NCBI GenBank assembly: GCA_029532415.1
Contig: JAQOTA010000054.1
Coordinates: forward strand, 3,038,001 to 3,102,000
From: Marasmius tenuissimus
Lineage: Eukaryota; Basidiomycota; Agaricomycetes; Agaricales; Marasmiaceae
Length of the DNA: 64,000 nucleotides
Direction of reading: 5' to 3'
The notes beneath the pieces were generated by a model that saw only the letters and a list, made by a program, of their open reading frames with translations, ran no database searches and was not told the DNA's origin. The position numbers and the translations under genes were made by a program. Each line of letters begins with the position of its first letter. The first letter of the stretch is position 1. Of this stretch, positions 23,703 to 31,974 are shown piece by piece.

Positions 23703-24338
23703 TGGGCGTGTGAAAGTACACTCGGGGCACGTGCACCTGCACTTCGCGTTCTATAGATGACGTTGACGCGTTCTTTCCCCATCCTCCACCTCAAAAACTC
23801 TATATCCTTTCACCGGTCAAATGCCCCGAAGTTTAATTCTAAAGTAAGCTCACAGCTCTCGTGAGGCAAATCCTTTCCTTCTGCTACACCGTGTGATCAA
23901 CTGACGTTGTCTGAATGTTATCCCGCATCGTTAAAATCGAACGAGACCGTAAAACGATGTCAGAAAAGCTTCAAAGTGTCTTCGAAGTGCCCAATGTGAC
24001 CTCAAAAAACAAAGACCTGGCCAGGTAAGTATACTCTGTCACATCAGACTCTGGTCCCTTCTGACGGTTTCCTGTGGTTTCTTGAATCTGGGCTATCTTT
24101 CCTCCCACGCAAACAAGGTAAGAAATGCAACGTGGTCGAGGCACCGGTGTCTTCCCGGATCGATGAGCTTCTGGTTGATGAGGCAGCTCTAATAAGTACT
24201 CGGAGAATGACAACATGCATCGCGCACCGGAACGTCGTACATCCACTTCCCAAAGCCCCCTCTCAGCTATCTGTTCACAAAGGGTAAATCGCCAGACGAA
24301 GTCCAGGGAGTACGGTGAACTGACACGCGTGTACAGGA
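23703..24338. promoter_or_regulatory. Divergent promoter and 5' leader between CLYBL-like and Cys-rich copy 1
   Basis: A 636-bp gap with no complete gene. CTATATC at about 23801 lies beside TTCACCGGTCA, both kept in the second copy (CTATATTC/TTCACCGGTCA near 27456), so they may be core promoter parts. At 23957-24024 there is a 22-codon ATG-led stretch (MSEKLQSVFEVPNV...) ending at a perfect GTAAGT donor; the second copy lacks its ATG. It may be a spliced 5' leader of the downstream gene or the relic of an upstream exon. Confidence 0.45.
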
Positions 24339-25742
24339 ATGTCAAACGCTGGCGATCCCACTTGCTCGGGAGTAGAGTCAACCGGGGAACGGTGTGGCAA
24401 AATCAGCGTAGAACACAGAGTCAAAGACGGCTACTTCTGCAAGGAGCATCGCGCACAGGCCAGTTGGCTTTTCGACACGGATAGCCACTCAATGAAACGC
24501 AGGGAGCGACACGCTACTGGGATTCGCATATGTTGCGGCCTAACGAAGCAATTTGCTCTCTGCAAGAAAGTAATTGGGACTGATAGAAAACCCGAAGGAC
24601 CCACCTTCTGTACCAACCACATAGGCCAGTGCCCTGAATCGCATTGGAAACTCTCCCGAGGGACGCCAGACACCGGAGACCACGATGACGAGGTGTATCT
24701 GCAAATTAGGGAACGTCTGCTGAAGTTCGTCGAGTTCAGGAACTTTGCGATGAACCCCCCGCAAGAGGAGTTGTCAGCAGAGGGACCTTCGTCTGTTGGG
24801 GCAGAGCCTGAACTCACGACGCAAGCTTGCAGCGAAGTGTTTCAAGCAGAGAACAAGCAGAGGGCCACTTCCGGGTATCAGCTCTACCTCCTGATCACCT
24901 TCATGTTGGTGGGATTCTTCCACGCGATTCCCTATTCCCTTATCTATTCGTATCTCCTCTACATCGTTGTTGAGGCTGTATCGCGCGATGTGAAGAGAGG
25001 GAGAGCATGGGTTCGTGCGTGGTGGAGGATCGGGGGTGGAGCAGCAGCTCATGCACATACACGTGCAGATCCTAGGAGTCCGGAGGATCAGACTAAGGCA
25101 GAAACTGGGGAAGAAGCAGGGGTTGAGGATAACACCGAGAAGGAGGCGCGGGAGGCGGTAGAGGAAGCGCAGGGAGAAGCACGGGAGGCAGCGCGAGAGA
25201 CAGCGCAGGAGGGAGTGCAGGAAGAAGTTTCAGAGGACGCGCCAGTGGAATCGGGAGAAGAGACCGGTCGAACAGGCGAGGGAGAGGAACAGAGCACCCC
25301 CAACGACGCCAGTGAGCCACAACCACCGACCAGCCTAACCGAAACTTCCACTCAATCTGGGCCAGGCGAGATGGAATGGCGCGAGGCTTTCGTTGAGTAT
25401 GAAATCGCTCTGAAGCATTTCCTGGACACTCGCTGGTCGGAAGATAATCCGGCATCGTTTGACAGGATCCCATGGCCCGTCTTCCGGCGGATGAACGCGC
25501 AACTTCATTCGAGCACCCTCCGTACGACTCAACCCTCGGACCTGGAGCAAGAGGTGACCAATTTTATTAAGGCCATGACAAAGTACGACAATGCCCTGTT
25601 GAGAAAGTGTCAACTGATGTGGCACCCAGACAAGTTCTCAACCAAAGGGATATTCCTGAGCATAAGAGACCCGGAGGAGAGGGACGTGGTTCAAAGCAAC
25701 GTGACGATGATATCTCAGTGTATCAACGCTGCGTTGAGTTGA
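24339..25742 (+). CDS. Cys-rich, membrane-spanning, J-like protein, copy 1
   Basis: One exon, 467 residues, unknown function. Residues 5-40 hold a Cys/His cluster (PTCSGVESTGERCGK ... GYFCKEH) and residues 64-95 a second one (CCGLTKQFALCKK ... TFCTNH), both C-x8-9-C ... C-x2-H, as in small zinc-binding knuckles. Residues ~178-215 are hydrophobic (YQLYLLITFMLVGFFHAIPY, SLIYSYLLYIVVEAV), likely one or two membrane helices. A Glu/Ala-rich repeat region (~255-310) follows. The C-terminal ~115 residues have IPWPVF and a J-domain-like LRKCQLMWHPDKF with an intact HPD, a combination I know from other fungal proteins of unknown role. The start ATG directly follows an AG and is matched in copy 2. The paralogue lies at 27961. 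Confidence 0.75.
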   Translation: MSNAGDPTCSGVESTGERCGKISVEHRVKDGYFCKEHRAQASWLFDTDSHSMKRRERHATGIRICCGLTKQFALCKKVIGTDRKPEGPTFCTNHIGQCPESHWKLSRGTPDTGDHDDEVYLQIRERLLKFVEFRNFAMNPPQEELSAEGPSSVGAEPELTTQACSEVFQAENKQRATSGYQLYLLITFMLVGFFHAIPYSLIYSYLLYIVVEAVSRDVKRGRAWVRAWWRIGGGAAAHAHTRADPRSPEDQTKAETGEEAGVEDNTEKEAREAVEEAQGEAREAARETAQEGVQEEVSEDAPVESGEETGRTGEGEEQSTPNDASEPQPPTSLTETSTQSGPGEMEWREAFVEYEIALKHFLDTRWSEDNPASFDRIPWPVFRRMNAQLHSSTLRTTQPSDLEQEVTNFIKAMTKYDNALLRKCQLMWHPDKFSTKGIFLSIRDPEERDVVQSNVTMISQCINAALS

Positions 25743-25884
25743 ATCCATAGCGGAGGGACTTTAGTCGAAGACGACCATGTTAGACGGAGCCTTCTATTTC
25801 TTCCCCTGGTGATCGGGAAACTAGTCAACACCACGGTCGGAAATTCACATTACCAGGTAACCTCGAGGTTCATGGGGCCCTGAC

Positions 25885-26985
25885 ATGTGTTTCCTAGGTT
25901 TTTGTTGACAACGAGTTCGAGGAGATGGGGATGGAGTAGTTTTTTTTTTTTTTTAGTTTGGATTTACACCCCCCTTAGGACCCATAGGATGCAGGGGACC
26001 TGTTGTACAGTTGCTATGACGTGCCTACTGACTGAACAACAGCGTATCAGGGACGACACCAGTACGAAGAAGCCTGTCGGCAACAACTCATGGTATGGCC
26101 GTATTGATACGGCGAGAACTGGACATCTTATGCTATGTCGAGAATTGCCAGACTAGCATGGAGATAGGTCCAGACTCGAGGATATGTATAAGGGTACCGA
26201 GCGTGTTTGGACAGCTAGGACAATGCTGCAAATCCGCGCTGGGCCTTTCCTGTAAGGGCACGATTCAGAAATGCGATGTCTCGCGTAACAAGGCTAGAGT
26301 AGAAGCAATGGAGGCTGCGGTCCGGACTCATAACTGTTCCGAGCCGTGTTGTAGTCAGCCAATCGGGTCATTGTATTCTGAGACATTGGGGGGTGACAGC
26401 GACGCCCCCAGCGAGTCCGACTAAGAGAGAGTATCGTGGTGTAGTTTCCATGATAGGATGGACACGCAGCGTCGCCAAGAGGTAAACGATAGGTGAGCTC
26501 TATGTATGAGTGTCGATGCTTGCCAGCCGCTGGTACTGGGCCACATATTGTGGGCATCCTAGTCCAGTCGGAACTGGGGCCGTTCGTCATGATAGCGGTC
26601 GCCTTCGAGAATCGTCATGGTTGCAAGCTAGCGCTAACATATGGGCTGCCTGCTGTGGCAAATATCCCAGGTATCATGTCTCCCTGCATCTGTCCTGTAT
26701 GTCCTGTATCTGTACTGGAGGAGCAATGGAGCCTGGAGTCGGGAATGGTTCAATTTTCGAGGGTGTCAGGCCTGAAGGCCTCGGCATTGTCGTCGTGTAT
26801 ACTCTCCGCCCTAGCAGCTCGAATGGGGCCTCTGGTGGCACTCAATGGCAGCGTACTCGTGAACCGGAGGTATAGAACAGACGGCTTCGCTGTCCGTCAC
26901 CATGTCTCGTCGTTGTCGATCGTGGGAATTGTGTTGATGGTGGTGGTATAAGTACGAGTACGAACAATCTCGGGAAGTATGTTGC
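25885..26985. other. ~1.1-kb unique insert within duplication unit 1
   Basis: Copy 1 and copy 2 flanks stay alignable for ~130 bp after the stop codons and again from about 26985 (beside the RCC1 relic), but the ~1.1 kb between has no counterpart in unit 2, where the gap from stop to RCC1 is only 178 bp. It opens near a run of 15 T (25940-25954). Long open frames (e.g. 26493-26951) begin without convincing ATG context and show no family likeness. No terminal repeats or target-site duplication could be defined by eye. It could be a mobile-element remnant, or sequence lost from unit 2. Confidence 0.4.
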
Positions 26986-27044
26986 ATCTTCAGTGCTGTA
27001 TAATCATACAAGTTCAAGCAACAAAATGTATATTATTGTCCCAG

Positions 27045-27200
27045 TCATTGTTGCATTTGGAAGAGGCCTCTGGCGTGCTGACCTCCGCAAGAGATCTGAC
27101 TGCCTACCAGCCTTCACTTCGCGTGACAATCTCGTCATCCGCGGATGTCCTATCCCACTGGAGGAAACCCGTTGGGACACGAAGGTCATATGTAAGAAGG
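27045..27200 (-). pseudogene. RCC1 3'-end fragment (relic)
   Basis: Read on the minus strand, this stretch matches the last ~40 codons of the intact RCC1 gene at 29471: ...VTRSEGW then a stop, AVRS..., against VTRREGSWAVRK in the real gene, with GGTCAGCACGCCA and the following CTCTTC block nearly identical at DNA level. It carries an in-frame stop and indels and has no upstream RCC1 sequence, so it is a non-coding remnant marking the end of duplication unit 1. Confidence 0.65.
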
Positions 27201-27254
27201 ATCGGTTGGATCGACCATCATCCATTTGGGTCGTCTGCTTACAGGAGAGTATCG

Positions 27255-27347
27255 TAAGAGCACTTCGCTTGACTTCGTGCTGAGGCATCTTGAAGGTTGC
27301 AAGAGCCTGAACTTGTGGATGGTGGAAGGGAGGGAACGAGAGAACAT
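27255..27347 (-). pseudogene. CLYBL-like 5' exon fragment (relic)
   Basis: Minus strand from ATG 27347 reads MFSRSLPSTIHKFRLLQPSR then CLSTKSSEVLLRYS, nearly the same as the first ~34 residues of the CLYBL-like gene (ATG 23702). After that the likeness stops abruptly and no later exon is present, so the gene copy is truncated. The initiating ATG, presequence and promoter are kept, so it might still be transcribed. Confidence 0.85.
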
Positions 27348-27960
27348 TGAGCGTGCGAAAGTAGTAACATTCGGGGCACGTGCACTCGCACCTCGCGTTC
27401 TGTCAGTGTCGATGACGTCGACGCGTCCTTACCTCCACCCTCGAAAGTCCGATCTATATTCTTTCACCGGTCACCCAAAGTTTAAAGAGAGCCAAGTGTT
27501 AGCTCACAGCTCTTGTGAGACAAGTCCTTCTGTTATCCCACGTCATTGAAGACTGAAGTCGATCGAGCCGTGAAACGACATCAGAAAAGTTCCACAGTGG
27601 CTTCGAAGTGCCCAATGTGACCTCAAAAACAAAGGCATGGTCAAGTAAGTAAGTTCGCCGCATTAGACCCTGGTCCTCCTGACTGCTTCTAGAATCTGGA
27701 CTCATACCTTTTCCCTCGGGAACAGGGCAAAAAGGACAACGTTGTCGAGGCGCCGGTGCCTTCCCGGATCGATTAGCTTCTAGATGAGATAGCTTTAGGG
27801 CGATAAGTACTCGGAGAATGACAACACGCGTCGGGCACTGGTAACGTTGCACATCCACCTCGCAGACCCCGCCTTCTTCAGCTCCCCGTTCACAGAGGGT
27901 AAATCGCATTTAATCGCTAAATGGGTTCTAAAGATATCGGGCTAACACGCGTGTTTAGGA

Positions 27961-29292
27961 ATGCCGAGCGTTCGTGGGCCAACTTGCTCAGGAGTGACGC
28001 CATCCGGGGCACGATGTGGCAGCATCGACGTAAAGCACAGAATCAGAGAGGGCTGGTTGTGCAAGGACCATCGCGCCCAGGCCAGCTGGCTTTTCGACAC
28101 GGACGATCGTGCATCAGAACGCGAGAAACGACACGCTGCTGGGATTCAGAAGTGCTGCGGCTTAACGAAAGCCCTTAACCTCTGCGAGAAGCCGATCGGG
28201 AGAGCACGCAAAGCACTCAAACTCAACTTGTGCACTTATCACGAGGATCAGTTCCCCCCATCGCATTGGAAACTCTCTCGAGGGAAGTTAGATGCCGGAG
28301 GACACGATGACGAGGTGCATCTGGAAATCAGAGAACGCATGCTAAAGTTCGTTGAGTTTAGGAACTTTGCATTCAACAATCACCCGAAAGACGAGTTCCA
28401 GATGGAGGAACCTCTGTCTGGCGAGACGAAGAAGCCCAGGACGCAAGCATCGCCGGAGTCGGACGCAAACTTGAAGCCTCAGCCTGCTGCTCCCGAACGC
28501 CGTTACTACAACACCTTCTTGCTCTTAGCATTCTTCCATGCCTTCTCTCACCCCCTTCTTTACCTCTATCTCCTCTACCTCTTTGTGCTTGGTGTGAGAA
28601 GAGTGAGGGCGTGGTTTCATACTCAGCGGAGGAGCGCGAGTCAAGCCGAAACGCATGACCAGGCACGCGCAGAATCCCGGGGCCCGGAGGATCAGCCTGA
28701 GCAAGAGCCAGCTGCCGAGGAGAACGATGAGGAGAAGGAAGAGACGCAGGAGGAAGAGGTGCCGGAGGAGGATACAAGTTCAGAAGATGAAGATGAAGAG
28801 GATCAGAGCACCGATCATGACGATGATGAGCCGCAACAACCGCCATCAACCAGCCAAAACGATACTGGTACTCAATCTGTGCCAGGTCCGGCGGAATGGC
28901 GTAAGGCTCTCCTCGACTACGGTATCGCTCTGGATCGGTTTCTGGACTCACGATGGTCGGAAGACAACCCAGCATCGTTCGACAAGATCCCTTGGCCTGT
29001 CTTCCGGACGAAGACGCAACTCCGTTACACTTTCCTCCCAACCCGGCTCTCAGAGCGAGAGGTGACTGTTTTCATCAAAGCTATGTCATTGTATGACAAT
29101 TCTCTATTGAAGAAGTGTCGAACGATATGGCAACCGGATCGCTTCTCGGGGAGGAGGGTATTCCTGAGCATCGGAGATGCAGAGGAGCGGACGATGGTCC
29201 AAGGCAAAGTAACGATGGTATCACAGTGCATCAACGCTGTGTGGGCTCAGTACCGGACAGACTTCAACCGAAGGAGACCGTCCGGAAGCTAG
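27961..29292 (+). CDS. Cys-rich, membrane-spanning, J-like protein, copy 2
   Basis: One exon, 443 residues; paralogue of the gene at 24339 with the same plan: PTCSGVTPSGARCGS ... GWLCKDH, CCGLTKALNLCEK ... NLCTYH, membrane segment FLLLAFFHAFSHPLLYLYLL at ~183-205, an acidic Glu/Asp tract (~245-300) in place of the Glu/Ala repeats of copy 1, and a C-terminal IPWPVF ... KCRTIWQPDRF region. The J-like HPD of copy 1 is QPD here, and the protein ends with a longer basic tail. Conservation is strongest in the Cys clusters (QASWLFDTD follows both) and the C-terminal domain, weakest in the linker, as expected of a maintained protein rather than a pseudogene. Function unknown. Confidence 0.75.
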   Translation: MPSVRGPTCSGVTPSGARCGSIDVKHRIREGWLCKDHRAQASWLFDTDDRASEREKRHAAGIQKCCGLTKALNLCEKPIGRARKALKLNLCTYHEDQFPPSHWKLSRGKLDAGGHDDEVHLEIRERMLKFVEFRNFAFNNHPKDEFQMEEPLSGETKKPRTQASPESDANLKPQPAAPERRYYNTFLLLAFFHAFSHPLLYLYLLYLFVLGVRRVRAWFHTQRRSASQAETHDQARAESRGPEDQPEQEPAAEENDEEKEETQEEEVPEEDTSSEDEDEEDQSTDHDDDEPQQPPSTSQNDTGTQSVPGPAEWRKALLDYGIALDRFLDSRWSEDNPASFDKIPWPVFRTKTQLRYTFLPTRLSEREVTVFIKAMSLYDNSLLKKCRTIWQPDRFSGRRVFLSIGDAEERTMVQGKVTMVSQCINAVWAQYRTDFNRRRPSGS

Positions 29293-29470
29293 TATACACC
29301 ACGATTGAAACAGGGTTTCTATCGTATTGGGTGGCCTCGAGTTCCTGAGACCCGACGTGCATTACCCGAGCCCTAGGGCAGCGACCTGAGGGATTGTATC
29401 ATGTACTTATAGCTAACTACACATCAAGTATTGTACAATTATGTGGGCTGAAGCAATGCAATTTATTGGA

Positions 29471-30956
29471 TCATGGTCGTTCTTCGAAGAGACCTATGGC
29501 GTGCTGACCCCCACAAGATACCTTTCTGACTGCCCATGATCCCTCACGACGCGTTACCTTCCTCGGTTGATTCGACTGCTCAATCCCTTCTCCCAAGCCC
29601 AACTCTCCTTGTGGACCGAACCCCCAGGAATATAGTATACCATCTTGCGTTATAGCCATGCTGTACCGAGGTCCTGCAGCTATACTCACAATGGGGTCAT
29701 TGGGTTCTTTATCGTGGAATTCGACAAGCGCTGGTGTTGAGATAAATGCCCTACCGTGCTCACTTTCTTGAAAGGCCTCATGTTCGTCAGGTAGGCCGAG
29801 GCAACCATAGCCCCGCTGACCACAAGCGTAGACCTCTCCTTCGGAAGTGAGGAACAGTGTATGGAAATCTCCCGCCGCAATCGACACGACTCTCTCAGGA
29901 GGTCCGAGCTCTGCGGGAGTCAGGCCAATCACTCTGGTGGGCAGGTCTACCATTTCTCCACTCCCAAGCTTGCCCTCTGGTGCGTAACCAGTCCCCGTCT
30001 GACCCGTGGTATTCGTGCCCCAAGCCCAGACACCTCCGGAATCGTCAACTGCGAAGGAGTGGGCCTTTCCAGAACTTACGAGCACGGCCTTCCGGGATCG
30101 TGTTCCAGGTCCGAGTACTATTCGGCGCGGCGCAATAGCCTCCACTCTCTGCTGAGTTAGGGACTTATGTCGGGTCAATATTCTTCGACCGAGTCGACCG
30201 TCATCGCCATCTCCCCAGGTGTAGACGTTTCCATGAGTTGTGAGGGCAATTATGTGATTGTCTCCGCACGCTACTGAGGCGAATCTCTCGACGTTGCCTG
30301 CCAGCTTTCGGGTGAGTTTCAGGACAGAAACAGGCAAGCGTTGATGGGAGATTCCGTCTGAGAAGAGACACTCCCCGTCTCCATGCTGATCAGCCAACAA
30401 GATAAACGAGATGTCAGATACGCGAGTATGGACAAGACTGCAAGATGGTCCACGTACCCGAAACGCTCCCCAAACCCGCAGATCACCGTCGCCGCTGACT
30501 GCAGCGCCTATATTATCGCCGGCTGCAATCTGTACTGCATGGAAGCCTTCATCTACCAAAGTCTGAACTCGGCGAAATGAACATGAAACAATGTCCTGGT
30601 GTATGAATGAACCTCCCTGAGTAGGATCACGAACACCCTCCGTGACGCGCCCAAGAGCACCATCATCATTCACTCCAGAGGACCAAACCTGCTCTCGAGA
30701 TCAGCTCAATAAGCGATCGAAGACGTGAGGAACTCACTATTCCATTCTCATCCAAGAGAAGTGAATGCATTCCACCTGCCGCTACGTCGACCAAACCAGC
30801 TCCTAGCACAAGAGGCCCAAATCCACCGGTCCACAACATTTCCTCAACCCAGAGATGTCTACGCGGTTTGTTACATTCAACAGCAGTGGTCCCAAGGCCA
30901 AGCTGTCCACTTCCACCATCATTGATACCCCAAACAAAAAGGAGATTGGGAGGCAT
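29471..30956 (-). CDS. RCC1-repeat protein (Ran guanine nucleotide exchange factor-like)
   Basis: Three exons (30956-30738, 30688-30458, 30385-29471), 454 residues. At least six blade-like repeats are visible, e.g. FVWGINDGGSGQLGLG, AGGMHSLLLDENGI, VWSSGVNDDGALGR, CGDNHIIALTTHGNVYTWGDGDDGRLG, SSGKAHSFAVDDSGGVWAWG, AAGDFHTLFLTSEGEVYACG and ILYSWGFGPQGELGLGEG, closing with CGGQHAIGLF. This seven-blade propeller length (420-540 residues) is that of RCC1/Pim1/Srm1, the chromatin-bound exchange factor for Ran. Other RCC1-repeat proteins exist, so the Ran role is an inference from overall length and lack of extra domains. The second intron (72 nt) is in frame and open, so read-through would add 24 residues. 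A fragment of its 3' end lies at 27045-27200. Confidence 0.8.
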
Positions 30957-31248
30957 TCTCTTAGGACGACCGAGTTAAAGAGTGTTCTGATGGTGTTGCG
31001 ATGCGGTCTTCTGGGACTTGCTGCCTGACGGTGCTGGCAGAGCAGAAGAAAGATGAGGAGTTTGACCTATTGTACAGCGTTGTGGAAAGGCACACGAAGG
31101 CATATTGACCTGATGACATTTAATAACGGGAGTGCAGACTAGAGAACGGGAGTCGGGACCGCAATCCATTATCCGGCGGCACAATGACGCATTGGGAGTA
31201 GTCTTGGCATAGGCGCCCGAAAAGGGCACTTGGCGCTTCACTTCTTGG

Positions 31249-31953
31249 ATGACTTCTTTCATCATCAAGGCCCACGTCAATCGCGAACTTCACTCCTCTT
31301 GGACAAAGGACCCCACTTGCCCGTTCTGCCGAATCATCAGTAACGAGTCCCCATCGTCTCGTATCTACGAAAATGACAAAGTCGTATCCTTCCTAGGTGC
31401 TCTCGCTTGTGGAATAGAAAAGTAGTCACCACATGCTGACCAGTACATCCTTCACCAGACATAATGCCTTTGCGGCCAGGACACACACTAATCGTTCCGA
31501 AGGTTCACTGCGCTCGAGTATCTGAACTACCACCTGAATTTGCTGCGGCAGTAGGAGAAGCAATCTCAAAGGTTGCAGACGCGCTGACCAAAGGTAAGTA
31601 ACCTGTCTACGAGGTTTGTTCTCGTCGGAAGGTCCTTACGTCCGGTCAAGCTTTAGAAAACACGGCTCTCAATGTCGTTTGCAACCAGGAGTATGCTCAG
31701 GCTGTTCCACATGTACGCTCTTGTGCCTTCAATTTCTCCTATTCATTGGCCTGATCATTTCGCTCTCTAGGTCCATTATCATATAATCCCGGCTCCCAAG
31801 TTTGGAACTTCCGAGCCACCATCTCCTGTCCCGACCGGTCCGGCCGTACCATTGACTGAACGCCAGATGCACCGCATGGAATTTGAGTCCAGGGATTTCC
31901 TAGAAGACGACGAAGCAGAGGTGCTGGTTCAGAAGATAAGATCACATCTGTAA
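31249..31953 (+). CDS. HIT-family (histidine triad) nucleotide hydrolase
   Basis: Four exons (31249-31396, 31459-31593, 31651-31712, 31771-31953), 175 residues. The sequence has CPFCRIISNESPSSRIYEN, the PLRPGHTLIVPK turn, LNVVCNQEYAQAVPH, and the active-site triad HVHYHIIP formed across the last intron; the central His is the AMP-accepting nucleophile in this family. HINT-type enzymes cleave nucleoside phosphoramidates. Two acceptors are possible for exon 2; the one at 31458 gives FLDIMPLRPGH, the family consensus, while the earlier one would insert a few unrelated residues. A conserved zinc-type Cys pair (CPFC) is present. Start: ATG 31249 gives MTSFIIKAHVNRELH; no earlier in-frame ATG nearby was seen. 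Confidence 0.88.
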
Positions 31954-31974
31954 CTATTTCCATCACGTTCTATA

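Larger units (their letters stand above)
23605..27200. repeat. Tandem segmental duplication, unit 1
   Basis: From about 23610 the sequence (CLYBL exon 1 start, divergent promoter, Cys-rich gene, downstream flank and RCC1-like 3' piece) reappears in the same order from about 27255. Clear matching blocks include GGGAACGAGAGAACATTG at 23686 and 27331, TTCACCGGTCA at 23810 and 27464, and ACTCGGAGAATGACAACA at 24198 and 27808. Offset is about 3.65 kb. The end of unit 1 is a degraded copy of the 3' end of RCC1. Identity was judged by eye. Confidence 0.75.
27250..29560. repeat. Tandem segmental duplication, unit 2
   Basis: Second copy of the block that starts in CLYBL exon 1 at about 23610. It holds a truncated CLYBL 5' end, the divergent promoter region, Cys-rich copy 2 and runs into the intact 3' end of RCC1. 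The break with unit 1 is between about 27200 and 27255. Confidence 0.7.

Noticed and set aside
26493..26951. 152-codon plus-strand open frame in the insert
   Set aside because: Begins with ATG but has no recognised motif, overlaps another open frame and has no splice context; could be chance.
27004..27288. 94-codon minus-strand open frame (MPQHEVKRSALT...)
   Set aside because: It runs across the relic of CLYBL in a shifted frame and into the RCC1 relic; explained by the duplication junction.
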